In this document: in pieces, positions 26,824 to 34,822 of the stretch
Layout of the letters: each line of letters starts with the position of its first letter
Position numbering within the stretch: the stretch's first letter is position 1
Source: Microbulbifer hydrolyticus
GTDB lineage: Bacteria > Pseudomonadota > Gammaproteobacteria > Pseudomonadales > Cellvibrionaceae
Direction of reading: 5' to 3'
Assembly: GCF_009931115.1 (NCBI RefSeq)
Contig: NZ_CP047491.1
Span: 434,001-498,000, forward strand
DNA: 64,000 bases
Position numbers and translations under genes: made by a program
The notes under the pieces: model-generated
Database searches by the model: none
What the model was told of the DNA's origin: nothing
What the model saw: only the letters and a program-made list of their open reading frames with translations

Positions 26824-26852
26824 TTGACTTGGGGAGTGCTTGGGCCTAGATT
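26824..26852 (+). promoter_or_regulatory. Sigma-70 promoter of the acyl-CoA dehydrogenase gene
   Basis: TTGACT at 26824-26829, a 17-nt spacer and TAGATT at 26847-26852. The -10 overlaps the first bases of the PsrA-like palindrome. Confidence 0.75.
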
Positions 26853-26870
26853 TCAAACATCTGTTTGAAA
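26851..26870. promoter_or_regulatory. PsrA-like operator upstream of fadE
   Basis: TTTCAAACATCTGTTTGAAA is a 20-bp palindrome with perfect 9-bp arms. Its core CAAAC-N4-GTTTG fits the published consensus (G/C)AAAC-N2-4-GTTT(G/C) of the TetR-family fatty-acid sensor PsrA of Pseudomonas. It overlaps the -10, so bound repressor would block transcription until a long-chain acyl signal releases it. Confidence 0.75.
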
Positions 26871-26937
26871 CAAACGATTGAACTAATCTGTTCTACGATT
26901 GATTCAGTTACCCGAACACAACCGGAGAGGCGAGATC

Positions 26938-28713
26938 ATGGCCGAGTACAAGGCACCACTGCGCGAGATGAATTTCCTGCTGCACGAAGTATTTGAAGCG
27001 GACAAACTGTGGGCGCGCCTGCCGGCGCTGGCGGAGACCGCCGATCGCGAGACCGCCGATGCGATCCTGGAAGAGATGGCCAAGCTGGCTGCCAATACCC
27101 TGGATCCGATTAATCGCTCCGGTGACGAGGAAGGCTGTCACTGGAACGATGGTGTGGTCACCACGCCCAAGGGGTTCCCGGAAGCGTATACCACCTACTG
27201 TGAGGGTGGCTGGGGTGCACTGGTGGGCAACCCCGAATTCGGCGGTATGGGGATGCCCAAGATGCTCGGTGCCCAGGTGGAAGAAATGCTTTGCTCCGCG
27301 AATATTTCTTTTGCCCTGTATCCGGTGCTGACTAACGGCGCCTGCCTGGCCCTGGACGCCCATGGCAGTGAGGAGCTGAAACAGAAATATCTGCCGAACA
27401 TGTATGCCGGCACCTGGGCCGGGGCCATGGACCTGACCGAGCCCCATGCCGGTACCGACCTCGGAATGATCCGCACCAAGGCGGAGCCGCAGGACGACGG
27501 CAGCTACCGCATCACTGGTTCCAAGATCTTTATCACCGGCGGCGACCACGACCTGTCCGAAAACATCATTCACCTGGTATTGGCTAAACTGCCGGACGCG
27601 CCCAAGGGGCCGAAAGGCATTTCCCTGTTCCTGGTACCGAAGATTCTGGTGAACGAGGATGGCAGCCTGGGCGAGCGCAATGCGGTGACCTGTGGCTCCA
27701 TCGAGCACAAGATGGGTATCAAGGCCTCTGCCACCTGTGCCATGAACTATGACGGTGCCAAGGGCTGGCTGGTGGGCGAGCTGAACAAGGGCCTCGCGGC
27801 CATGTTCACCATGATGAACTACGAGCGCCTGGGTGTGGGTATCCAGGGGCTCGGTGCCTCTGAGCGCTCCTATCAGAGCGCCATCGAATACGCCCGCGAG
27901 CGGGTTCAGAGCCGTTCACCGTCCGGTGCCCGGCAACCGGAAAAATCTGCCGACCCGATCATCGTACATCCGGACGTGCGCCGCATGTTGCTGACCCAGA
28001 AGGCCTACATTGGCGGCGCCCGTGCGCTCTCAACCTATGTGGCCAGGTGGCTGGATCTGGCGAAGTTCTCCGAGGGTGAGGAAAAGCAGCAGGCGGAAGC
28101 AATGGTGGCGCTGCTGACACCGGTCGCCAAGGCGTTCTTCACCGACAAGGGCCTCGACTGCACCGTGCTCGGCCAGCAGGTATTTGGCGGCCACGGCTAT
28201 ATCCGCGAGTGGGGCCAGGAGCAGCTGGTGCGTGACGTGCGGATCACCCAGATCTACGAGGGCACCAATGGCATCCAGGCGCTGGACTTGATCGGCCGCA
28301 AGACCGTTGCCAACGGTGGCGCTTACTTTGAGCTGTTTGCCGCCGATGTGCAGGCATTTATCAACGCCAATGCAGAGAATGAGGCGCTGGCCGAATTCAT
28401 TTTGCCGCTGGCCACTGAGCTGCAGCGCCTGAAGAATGTGACTGCGGCGGTGATCGAGGCGACGAAGGAAGATCCGAACGCCCCGGGTGCCGCCTCCGTG
28501 GAATACCTGCACCTGTTCGGTTTTGTCGCTTACGCCTACATGTGGGCGAAAGTCGCGAGCGTCGCCGCCGGCCGGGATGACGACTTCTATCGCAGTCAGA
28601 TGAAAACTGCGCGTTTCTACTATGCCCGCCTGCTGCCGCAGGCTATGGCGCTGGCCACGAGCGTGGAAGCCGGAAGTGCCACATTGATGGACCTGGAAGA
28701 GGAGCTGTTCTGA
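26938..28713 (+). CDS. Acyl-CoA dehydrogenase (FadE-type, 591 aa)
   Basis: Starts at ATG 26938 after GGAGAGG; an earlier in-frame codon at 26899 adds nothing conserved. It has the N-terminal helical domain with MNFLLHEVFE, the middle beta-domain (AGTWAGAMDLTEPHAGTDLG, KIFITGGDHD), and a C-terminal helical domain. The latter includes QVFGGHGYIREWGQEQLVRD and QIYEGTNGIQALDLIGRK, which holds the catalytic glutamate, plus a 130-residue extension found in the long acyl-CoA dehydrogenases of Pseudomonas. It is a flavoprotein catalysing the first step of beta-oxidation. It is monocistronic, with a PsrA-like operator in front and a strong terminator behind. Chain-length preference is not predictable here. 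Confidence 0.94.
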   Translation: MAEYKAPLREMNFLLHEVFEADKLWARLPALAETADRETADAILEEMAKLAANTLDPINRSGDEEGCHWNDGVVTTPKGFPEAYTTYCEGGWGALVGNPEFGGMGMPKMLGAQVEEMLCSANISFALYPVLTNGACLALDAHGSEELKQKYLPNMYAGTWAGAMDLTEPHAGTDLGMIRTKAEPQDDGSYRITGSKIFITGGDHDLSENIIHLVLAKLPDAPKGPKGISLFLVPKILVNEDGSLGERNAVTCGSIEHKMGIKASATCAMNYDGAKGWLVGELNKGLAAMFTMMNYERLGVGIQGLGASERSYQSAIEYARERVQSRSPSGARQPEKSADPIIVHPDVRRMLLTQKAYIGGARALSTYVARWLDLAKFSEGEEKQQAEAMVALLTPVAKAFFTDKGLDCTVLGQQVFGGHGYIREWGQEQLVRDVRITQIYEGTNGIQALDLIGRKTVANGGAYFELFAADVQAFINANAENEALAEFILPLATELQRLKNVTAAVIEATKEDPNAPGAASVEYLHLFGFVAYAYMWAKVASVAAGRDDDFYRSQMKTARFYYARLLPQAMALATSVEAGSATLMDLEEELF

Positions 28714-28750
28714 CCCTTCTCCGGTGACAGCACACCCTGCTGGCCACGAA

Positions 28751-28774
28751 GCCCCGCTTATGCGGGGCTTTTTT
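28751..28774 (+). terminator. Intrinsic terminator after fadE
   Basis: GCCCCGC-TTAT-GCGGGGC followed by T6. Confidence 0.95.
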
Positions 28775-28830
28775 CGTTTCGCTGAATCTCCTACACTCGG
28801 TTCATCACAATAAAAAAGTTCCGGGTGACC

Positions 28831-29058
28831 ATGTCTGCAAGAGAGCCTGCATCAAAACCTGAAGCCGATGCGCCAATCCCGCCGAAGAAACTCTCCGACC
28901 AGGATCAGGCCCGCGTCGATCAGTACCTGAAATCCGGGTACAACGATGTGGAGCGCAAACCCTTCCGCCCGTTCCTGCTGCTGGGCGTTATTGTCGGTGT
29001 CCTTACTTTGCTGTCGCTCCTCAGTCTGTTCATTGCCCGCACCAAGGGTGTGGTCTGA
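28831..29058 (+). CDS. Small DUF3094-type membrane protein
   Basis: 75 residues from ATG 28831. The N-terminal part is soluble with [28 protein letters not shown], a pattern I associate with the DUF3094 proteins of Pseudomonas and relatives. It is followed by one membrane span ([20 protein letters not shown]). Function is unknown. The stop codon is one base before the ATG of the nitroreductase-fold gene, so the two are translationally coupled. Confidence 0.85.
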   Translation: MSAREPASKPEADAPIPPKKLSDQDQARVDQYLKSGYNDVERKPFRPFLLLGVIVGVLTLLSLLSLFIARTKGVV

Positions 29059-29059
29059 T

Positions 29060-29728
29060 ATGGCCGACTCAGCGGGTTTTGTGCCACTGCAGTTCGAGCG
29101 TCTCGATGACGACACCATGGGCGAACGTGCACAAGCGTTTTACCAGCGGATGCGCACGCGCCGCTCGGTGCGGGATTTTTCCGCGGCGCCGGTACCGCGC
29201 GCGGTCATTGAAGATGCCCTGCGCACTGCCGGCAGCGCACCGAGTGGCGCCAACATGCAACCCTGGCACTTTTGCGTGGTGGAGTCTGCAGCGGTAAAAC
29301 GTGAAATTCGCCTGGCGGCGGAAGCGGAGGAGCGGGAGTTTTACCAGCGGCGTGCATCGGAAGAGTGGCTGGATGCCCTCGCCCCGCTGGGGACTGATGC
29401 GCACAAGCCATTTCTGGAAACGGCCCCCTACCTGATCGTGATCTTCCTGAAGAAATTCTCCGAGGGCGAACAGGGCGCACAGCGCAAAAACTACTACACC
29501 GCAGAATCCGTGGGCATCGCAACCGGCCTGTTACTGGCGGCGCTGCACAATGCGGGGGTGGCGACGCTCACCCACACCCCGAGCCCGATGAAGTTTCTCA
29601 ACAGCATCCTCAAGCGCCCGACCAGTGAGCGGCCCTACATGATTGTGGTGGCCGGGCGACCGGCAGATGGGGCTCAGGTGCCGGCGATCGACAAAAAGCC
29701 CCTTGGGGACATCGCAGAGTTTTTCTGA
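29060..29728 (+). CDS. Nitroreductase-fold flavoprotein resembling iodotyrosine deiodinase
   Basis: 222 residues from ATG 29060, one base after the preceding stop. FMN-binding motifs are [13 protein letters not shown] (residues 34-46) and [12 protein letters not shown] (60-71); [20 protein letters not shown] and TPSPMKFLN follow. Beyond the general nitroreductase fold, Glu91, Tyr95 and Lys116 have the 4- and 21-residue spacing of the Glu157/Tyr161/Lys182 triad that holds the substrate zwitterion in human iodotyrosine deiodinase. I therefore favour reductive dehalogenation of halotyrosines over nitro reduction. That is inference from motif spacing; no heme or membrane domain is present. Confidence 0.82.
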   Translation: MADSAGFVPLQFERLDDDTMGERAQAFYQRMRTRRSVRDFSAAPVPRAVIEDALRTAGSAPSGANMQPWHFCVVESAAVKREIRLAAEAEEREFYQRRASEEWLDALAPLGTDAHKPFLETAPYLIVIFLKKFSEGEQGAQRKNYYTAESVGIATGLLLAALHNAGVATLTHTPSPMKFLNSILKRPTSERPYMIVVAGRPADGAQVPAIDKKPLGDIAEFF

Positions 29729-29741
29729 GTGGCGGATTGTT

Positions 29742-30206
29742 TCAGCTGGCACCGCCCAGTCTGCGCAGAAGTGACCACTCATCGGCGGTCACCGGCTGGA
29801 TCGACAGTCGGCCCTGCTTTACCAGCACCATTTCCTCGAGCGCCGGGTTCTGCTTGATTTCCTTCAGGGCCACCGGGCGCGCAAACGCGCTCTGCCACTC
29901 AATGTCGACGCAGAACCAGCGGGGATTCTCAGGGCTGGCCTTGGGGTCGAAGTATTTGCTTTCCGGGTCGAACTGCGCCGGGTCCGGGTAGGCGGCGCGC
30001 ACCACGCGCGCGGTGCCGACCACGGCCGGAACCTTGCAAGCGCTGTGGTAGAAGAGGACGCCATCTCCCTGCTGCACCCTGTCCCGTAAAAAATTTCGCG
30101 CCTGATAGTTGCGGATGCCATCCCAGCGTCCGATATGACCCGGTTCGCTTCTCAGGTCATCGAGGCTGTACTCGTCCGGTTCCGACTTGAATAGCCAATA
30201 GTTCAT
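29742..30206 (-). CDS. EVE-domain protein (YTH-like, PUA superfamily)
   Basis: 154 residues. The single EVE domain starts MNYWLFKSEPDEYSLDDL and continues with WDGIRNYQARNFLRD, GDGVLFYHSACKVPAVVG and YFDPKASPENPRWFCVDIE. These hold the aromatic residues expected around the pocket for modified bases. EVE proteins are thought to bind modified nucleobases in DNA or RNA and are often single-domain housekeeping proteins in proteobacteria. It converges with the deiodinase-like gene with 13 bp between stops and is divergent from the LytS-type kinase. No restriction or modification gene is nearby. Confidence 0.92.
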   Translation of the reverse strand: MNYWLFKSEPDEYSLDDLRSEPGHIGRWDGIRNYQARNFLRDRVQQGDGVLFYHSACKVPAVVGTARVVRAAYPDPAQFDPESKYFDPKASPENPRWFCVDIEWQSAFARPVALKEIKQNPALEEMVLVKQGRLSIQPVTADEWSLLRRLGGAS

Positions 30207-30340
30207 CCAGAATTCCTGTGCTGGGCCGCTTTCTGCGGCAGTCCGTCAGATTGCTGCGTTTGGTGGTATTTCGCCCACGCCCGCCGTCATTTAGGCTATT
30301 TTCCCAGATTGGCGCATTCTCTGCGCATTTTTGGAGATTT

Positions 30341-31429
30341 ATGGGTACTTCTGTTTTTAACTGGTTGTCCGAGTGGCTGGCCTCCGAGCGCAACCAGTAC
30401 TGGGCGCTGCAGTGGAGTGGCTGGGCGGGTTACACCCTGCTGACGTTTATCGGCGGCTTTTTCTGGGTGGAGAACCACTGGCTCTACTCGGGCTATATCG
30501 CCGTGGCCACCGCCTCCGGTATCGCAATATCCGAGGGTATGCGCCGGGGTTTCCAGCGCCTGTGGGACAAGCCACCGGCGCAGCGCCTGCTGGGCACACT
30601 CGGAGTCATCATCCTGGGCGCGGTAATGTGGGCGGCGATCAAGTACGGCGGCAACCTGTGGCTGTACGGGAAGGAGAGCGATGAGCATCCCCTGGTGATG
30701 GCGGTCTACTGGTTCTCCTATTCGTTCCTGATCTATATGACCTGGACCGCGCTGTACTATGGCATCAAGTACTACCAGGCATCGCTGTTGCAGCAGGAAA
30801 AGGCGCTCAGGGCGGAATCCATCGCCCACCAGTCACAGCTCAAGATGCTGCGCTACCAGCTTAACCCGCACTTCCTGTTCAACACCCTGAACGCGATCTC
30901 GACCCTGATCCTGGATCAGGACGGCAAGACCGCGAACAGCATGGTGACGCGCCTGTCCCAGTTCCTGCGCCACTCGCTGGACAATGACCCGATGCAGAAG
31001 GTGACCCTGGCGAAAGAGGTGGAAGCGCTGATGCTGTACCTGGATATTGAAAAGGTACGCTTTGCCGACCGTCTGCAGGTGAGTGTGGACCTCGATGGTG
31101 ACGCCCCGCATGCACTGGTTCCCAGTCTGCTGTTGCAACCCATCGTGGAAAACGCGATCAAATACGGTATCTCCCAGCGCGAGTGGGGTGGTGAGATCAC
31201 CATCAAGGCGCGGGTTTTTGCCGGTGAGCTGCTGCTGGAAATCAGCGACAACGGTCCCGGCGTGCCCGAGGCGGAGCTGGCGCAGCTGGGCAAAGGGTCG
31301 GGTGTGGGTATCCGCAACACTTGTGAGCGGCTGCAGGCCCTTTATGGTGAGGAGCAAAAGACCCGCTTCTGCAATCGCCCACAGGGTGGGCTCGCGGTAC
31401 ATTTACGAATTCCCTTTGAGCGGGATTAG
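30341..31429 (+). CDS. LytS/AlgZ-type sensor histidine kinase
   Basis: 362 residues from ATG 30341, with GGAG 5 nt upstream; an earlier in-frame GTG (30218) would extend into non-conserved sequence. About four membrane spans occupy residues 15-150. A His_kinase (PF06580-type) domain follows with QLNPHFLFNTLNAI (phospho-acceptor His177), then an HATPase domain (LLLQPIVENAIKYGI, ISDNGPGVP, GVGIRNTCERL). It should phosphorylate the LytTR regulator encoded 52 bp downstream. The layout matches AlgZ/FimS of Pseudomonas, but the neighbours differ, so I do not assign that name. Confidence 0.93.
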   Translation: MGTSVFNWLSEWLASERNQYWALQWSGWAGYTLLTFIGGFFWVENHWLYSGYIAVATASGIAISEGMRRGFQRLWDKPPAQRLLGTLGVIILGAVMWAAIKYGGNLWLYGKESDEHPLVMAVYWFSYSFLIYMTWTALYYGIKYYQASLLQQEKALRAESIAHQSQLKMLRYQLNPHFLFNTLNAISTLILDQDGKTANSMVTRLSQFLRHSLDNDPMQKVTLAKEVEALMLYLDIEKVRFADRLQVSVDLDGDAPHALVPSLLLQPIVENAIKYGISQREWGGEITIKARVFAGELLLEISDNGPGVPEAELAQLGKGSGVGIRNTCERLQALYGEEQKTRFCNRPQGGLAVHLRIPFERD

Positions 31430-31481
31430 CACCTTGGTCGGGGCGACAGGGAAACGGTATTCATAGGTGGAGTGATGAGCG

Positions 31482-32294
31482 GTGAGTAGCGACAGTTTGA
31501 AAGTCATTATTGTGGACGACGAGCCCCTGGCTCGCCGGGGGCTGCGGTTGCGCCTGGAACACCTCGGTGGCGTCGAGGTGGTTGCCGAGTGCGGCAATGG
31601 CCGCGAGGCAAAAGAGCAGATAGAAAGCCTCAAGCCGGACGTGGCCTTTCTGGATATCCAGATGCCGGGTGTGACGGGCCTGGAGCTGGTGCAGTTGTTA
31701 CCGAAAGAGGAAATGCCGCAGATTGTTTTTGTCACCGCTTACGATCAATACGCGGTAGAGGCCTTCGAGGTCAACGCGGTGGATTACGTTCTGAAACCCA
31801 TTGAGGAAGATCGTCTTAGCCGCGCCCTGCAGCGGGTGCGGGAAAAGCTCGGCAGTGAGAATCTCGCTGCCCAGCGCGAGCAGCTACTGGAGGCGGTCGC
31901 GGATCTCACCCAGGAATCCCCGGCAGCGCTGGAACAGAAGCTGGCCGCAGGTGAGCTCGGCAGCAGTCGCTACCCGGAAAAAATTGCGATCAAGGATTCC
32001 GGGAAAATCACTCTGGTACCCGCGCGGGAAATTGACTGGATTGACGCTGCCGGTGATTACATGTGCGTGCATGCCAATGGCGAAACCCACGTAATGCGCA
32101 TCACCATGAAAGAGCTGGAGCAGCAACTGGATCCGAAAGTTTTCCAGCGCATTCACCGTTCAACCATCGTCAATCTGAGGCGCGTGCGCGAGATCTGCGC
32201 ACACATAAATGGCGAATACCATCTGGTGCTGAATAACGGTGAGCGGTTGAAAATGAGCCGCAGTTACAAGAACAAGGTGCAGCACTTTATTTGA
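31482..32294 (+). CDS. LytTR-family response regulator
   Basis: 270 residues from GTG 31482; a nearby ATG at 31475 stops after four codons. Receiver domain residues 5-120: VIIVDDEPLARRGL, phospho-acceptor Asp58 in FLDIQMPG, TAYDQYAVEAFE and the conserved Lys in VLKPIEE. A linker and a LytTR DNA-binding domain follow at about 165-270 (IDWIDAAGDYMCVH, FQRIHRSTIVNLRRV). It is the partner of the preceding kinase. Target genes are not evident. It converges with a LuxR-type regulator, the stops lying 26 bp apart. Confidence 0.95.
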   Translation: MSSDSLKVIIVDDEPLARRGLRLRLEHLGGVEVVAECGNGREAKEQIESLKPDVAFLDIQMPGVTGLELVQLLPKEEMPQIVFVTAYDQYAVEAFEVNAVDYVLKPIEEDRLSRALQRVREKLGSENLAAQREQLLEAVADLTQESPAALEQKLAAGELGSSRYPEKIAIKDSGKITLVPAREIDWIDAAGDYMCVHANGETHVMRITMKELEQQLDPKVFQRIHRSTIVNLRRVREICAHINGEYHLVLNNGERLKMSRSYKNKVQHFI

Positions 32295-32320
32295 TATGAG
32301 TGCTTCAGAGTCGGCGTGGC

Positions 32321-32941
32321 TCAGATCTGGATCAGGGCCTGGGCTTCGCGGATCAGCTGTTTGCGGTCGCGCAGCTCGAGCTTGCGCAAAATGGCCGTGA
32401 CGTGGCTTTTTACCGTCGGCTCGGTGATATCCAGGTCGTAAGCAATCTGCTTGTTCAGCATGCCTTGGGCAATCATCTGGAAAATTTTCAGCTGCTGCGG
32501 TGTGAGCTGGCCTAGCTTTTCCGCCAGCGCACTTTCACTCTCCGCCTGTAATGCCTCTTCGCTGAACCACTGATCCCCGGCCAGCACACACTCGATACAC
32601 TGCACGATTTCCTCTGGCCGCGCGGTTTTCGAGAGAAAGCCGCTGGCGCCGAGCCCCGCGGCCTGCTGGATGACGGCGTGCCGGTCGCTGCCGGAAACAA
32701 CCACCACCGGTACCGCAGGAAAGTCATTGCGAATCCGCGCCAGCCCGCTGAAACCCTCACTGCCCGGCATATTCAGGTCCAGTAACAGCAGATCGACTTC
32801 GGTGCGACAGAGGCGATCCAGGGTGGATTCCAGGTCTTCGCTCTGCAGCAGGTCGGCATTGGGGAAATGCGGGGTAAGGGTGGTTGCCAGCGCATCGCGA
32901 TACAGCGGATGGTCGTCGGCAATCAGCAGTTGGTAGTTCAC
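32321..32941 (-). CDS. NarL/LuxR-type response regulator
   Basis: 206 residues from GTG 32941, with AGGG upstream. An alternative ATG at 32998 lies inside the preceding gene. The receiver domain has LLIADDHPLYRD, Asp55 in LLLLDLNMPG and FLSKTARPEE. A GerE/LuxR helix-turn-helix is at the C-terminus (LTPQQLKIFQMIAQGMLNKQ, ITEPTVKSHVTAILRKLEL). No histidine kinase is next to it on the same strand. It starts 41 bp after the 3-hydroxybutyrate dehydrogenase stop, so the two are probably co-transcribed. Confidence 0.93.
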   Translation of the reverse strand: MNYQLLIADDHPLYRDALATTLTPHFPNADLLQSEDLESTLDRLCRTEVDLLLLDLNMPGSEGFSGLARIRNDFPAVPVVVVSGSDRHAVIQQAAGLGASGFLSKTARPEEIVQCIECVLAGDQWFSEEALQAESESALAEKLGQLTPQQLKIFQMIAQGMLNKQIAYDLDITEPTVKSHVTAILRKLELRDRKQLIREAQALIQI

Positions 32942-32982
32942 GGCAGCACCCTGAAGAATAAATGAACTGGGTGCGATGGATA

Positions 32983-33768
32983 CTACTGTGCGCTCCATCC
33001 ACCGTCCACCGGTAAGGCCGCACCGGTAATGGTGTTGGCGAATTCTCCACACAGGTATAGCGCCAGTTCACCGATGGCACTGGGGTTGGTAGCCCGTGCC
33101 ATTGGCTGTTTGGCACCGACCAGTTCTGCGCGTGCGGTGTCCAGGTCCACCTGCTGCTCCCTCGCGATATTTTCGATCTGCGGCTGGATCAGCGGTGTCT
33201 CCACCCAGCCGGGGCAGATGGCATTGGCGGTGATGTTGCGGTCGGCGTTTTCCAGGGCAAGTACTTTGGTCAGCCCTACCAGGCCGTGCTTGGCGGCACA
33301 GTAGGCGGATTTGTGTTCGGACGCTACCAGGCCGTGTACCGAGGCGATATTGATGATGCGGCCCCAGCCATTGCTGCGCATTGCCGGCAGGAGGTCACGG
33401 CTGAGAAAAAAACCGGCACTGAGGTTGATGGCCAGAATCTGCTGCCATTTTTCGGCGGGAAATTCGTGCGCGGGTGCAGTGTGCTGGATACCGGCATTAT
33501 TGATCAGAATCGAGGGGTTGCCGATGGCTTCGCGGGTGTCTGCCACCAGCTGGGCGCAGCCGGCCTCGGTGGAGATGTCCGCCGCGCTGAATCCCTGGTT
33601 GCCGGAATAGCCGGCAAACTCGGCGCGCAGTGCCTGTGCGGTTTCATCGCTGGCAAGGCCATGCAACATCACATGGTGGCCGGCACGTGCGAAACAGTGG
33701 GCAATGGCGAGTCCGATTCCACTGGTGGAACCAGTGATCAGGACGGAGTGTGATTGGTTCTGCTGCAC
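32983..33768 (-). CDS. 3-hydroxybutyrate dehydrogenase (short-chain dehydrogenase)
   Basis: 261 residues from ATG 33768. NAD-binding TGSTSGIGLAIAH, LINNAGIQHTAP, catalytic Ser in INIASVHGLVAS and YCAAKHG with the Tyr-x3-Lys pair. NAICPGWVETPLIQPQI and the long QQVDLDTARAELVGAKQPM segment are typical of D-3-hydroxybutyrate dehydrogenase, which converts 3-hydroxybutyrate to acetoacetate. Length is the family norm. It is followed on the same strand by a LuxR-type regulator. A 20-bp palindrome lies 74 bp upstream of the start. Confidence 0.9.
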   Translation of the reverse strand: MQQNQSHSVLITGSTSGIGLAIAHCFARAGHHVMLHGLASDETAQALRAEFAGYSGNQGFSAADISTEAGCAQLVADTREAIGNPSILINNAGIQHTAPAHEFPAEKWQQILAINLSAGFFLSRDLLPAMRSNGWGRIINIASVHGLVASEHKSAYCAAKHGLVGLTKVLALENADRNITANAICPGWVETPLIQPQIENIAREQQVDLDTARAELVGAKQPMARATNPSAIGELALYLCGEFANTITGAALPVDGGWSAQ

Positions 33769-33841
33769 GGTGAACTCCCGCAGATGCTTATTCTTTGGAT
33801 GAATCCTAGCAGCGGCGGGAGTTGCGGGTCTGTATGACCAA

Positions 33842-33861
33842 GGTATGAGTTAACTCATACC
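33842..33861. promoter_or_regulatory. Perfect 20-bp palindrome upstream of the hydroxybutyrate dehydrogenase gene
   Basis: GGTATGAGTTAACTCATACC is fully self-complementary. Flanking CCA ... TGG extends the symmetry with one mismatch. It lies between the lipoprotein gene stop and the dehydrogenase start on the minus strand. It could be an operator for a dimeric repressor or a hairpin ending the lipoprotein transcript; no T run follows, so I favour the operator. Confidence 0.5.
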
Positions 33862-33879
33862 CTGGTCCGGGTGCCGGGC

Positions 33880-34266
33880 TTAGCGGCGATGATGCCCACC
33901 ATGACCGTGATGTCCGGGACGATGTCCGGGACGGTTGTAGTGCGGACGGTTGTAGTGCGGACGGTTGTAGTGTGGACGATTGTAGTAGTGGCGGCCGGGG
34001 CGATGGCCGGGACGATTGTAGTAGTGACGGCCGTGATAGCGATAGTAGCCACCGCGATAGTAGCGGGGATGACCGTACCGGTAATAGCGCGGCGACGAAT
34101 AGTAGAAGGAGACACTACCGGATGGATACACATATGGCCGGGAGTAGGGATACGTCGAATATCCGGTACTGCCGGAACTGTAGTAACCATCGGAAACACA
34201 GGCACCCAGGGTAAGGGTACCGAACACGGTGACGGCCAACAGGCCTTTTTTGACAATGCTCTTCAT
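33880..34266 (-). CDS. His/Tyr-rich repeat lipoprotein
   Basis: 128 residues from ATG 34266, with GGAGG upstream. It has a lipoprotein signal (KKGLLAVTVFGTLTLGAC) with lipobox LGAC. The mature part is extremely rich in Tyr, His, Arg, Pro and Gly, with repeats of the type HYNRP ending in HHGHGGHHRR. The repeat comes from a 15-bp DNA tandem repeat (33931-33975 and on). Low complexity makes function unreadable; metal binding by the His-rich end is possible. It is paired with another small lipoprotein upstream on the same strand. Confidence 0.85.
   Translation of the reverse strand: MKSIVKKGLLAVTVFGTLTLGACVSDGYYSSGSTGYSTYPYSRPYVYPSGSVSFYYSSPRYYRYGHPRYYRGGYYRYHGRHYYNRPGHRPGRHYYNRPHYNRPHYNRPHYNRPGHRPGHHGHGGHHRR
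33931..33990. repeat. 15-bp tandem repeat inside the lipoprotein gene
   Basis: Two identical units ACGGTTGTAGTGCGG (33931-33960) and a third with one change (33961-33975) are followed by a more diverged copy. On the minus strand they encode Pro-His-Tyr-Asn-Arg. In-frame units of 15 bp can expand or contract without breaking the gene. Confidence 0.85.
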
Positions 34267-34362
34267 AGGGGACCTCCGAGGGGCATGCAACGGGTATTCT
34301 CAGCACGGACGCACTGTGGATACCGGTTTTCTGTTGTCGGTTTGACTGTGTTTAGTGAAGGC

Positions 34363-34632
34363 TCAGCGAGGCTGAGTGACGCGGGGCCGCGACATGTGCG
34401 AACGGTACTGGCCGCCGCCCATGTAGTAATTGGGATGCCGGACGTTGTGACAGCGTCCGTTTTCATGACAGTGGTAGTAACGACCCTGCACCGAGTAGTA
34501 ACCCGGCCGGTCCTTGGTGAGATTGACGGCCGTTGTGGTGCCGGTCATATCCTCCATGCTGGTACAGCCGGACAGGGCCAGAAGAGCTGTGGCTCCCAAC
34601 CCGCAGGCCAATCCTGCGTAAGAACGCTTCAT
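34363..34632 (-). CDS. Small lipoprotein of unknown function
   Basis: 89 residues from ATG 34632, with GGAGG upstream. Lipobox LSGC ends the signal (YAGLACGLGATALLALSGC). The mature protein is short, with GYYSVQGRYYHCHENGRCHN, two cysteines and a Tyr/His/Arg-rich tail. Composition resembles that of the following His/Tyr-rich lipoprotein, so the two may be distant relatives made together. About 95 bp separate the two genes. No family recognised. Confidence 0.8.
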   Translation of the reverse strand: MKRSYAGLACGLGATALLALSGCTSMEDMTGTTTAVNLTKDRPGYYSVQGRYYHCHENGRCHNVRHPNYYMGGGQYRSHMSRPRVTQPR

Positions 34633-34822
34633 GAAAACCTCCACGCCGCGAGGGCGGGCGAACCTTTTTATTTTCGATTTGCTCACCGGTCGAAAGCGGC
34701 AGGCGACAAACCGAAACCCAAGTGGAGGGTATTAAAGGGTCGCGAAGACCCGATCACGAAGATTTATAGGGGAAAGCAACAACTAATATGCGATTAAAAC
34801 GGGGCGGGATATAAGCGTTAGG

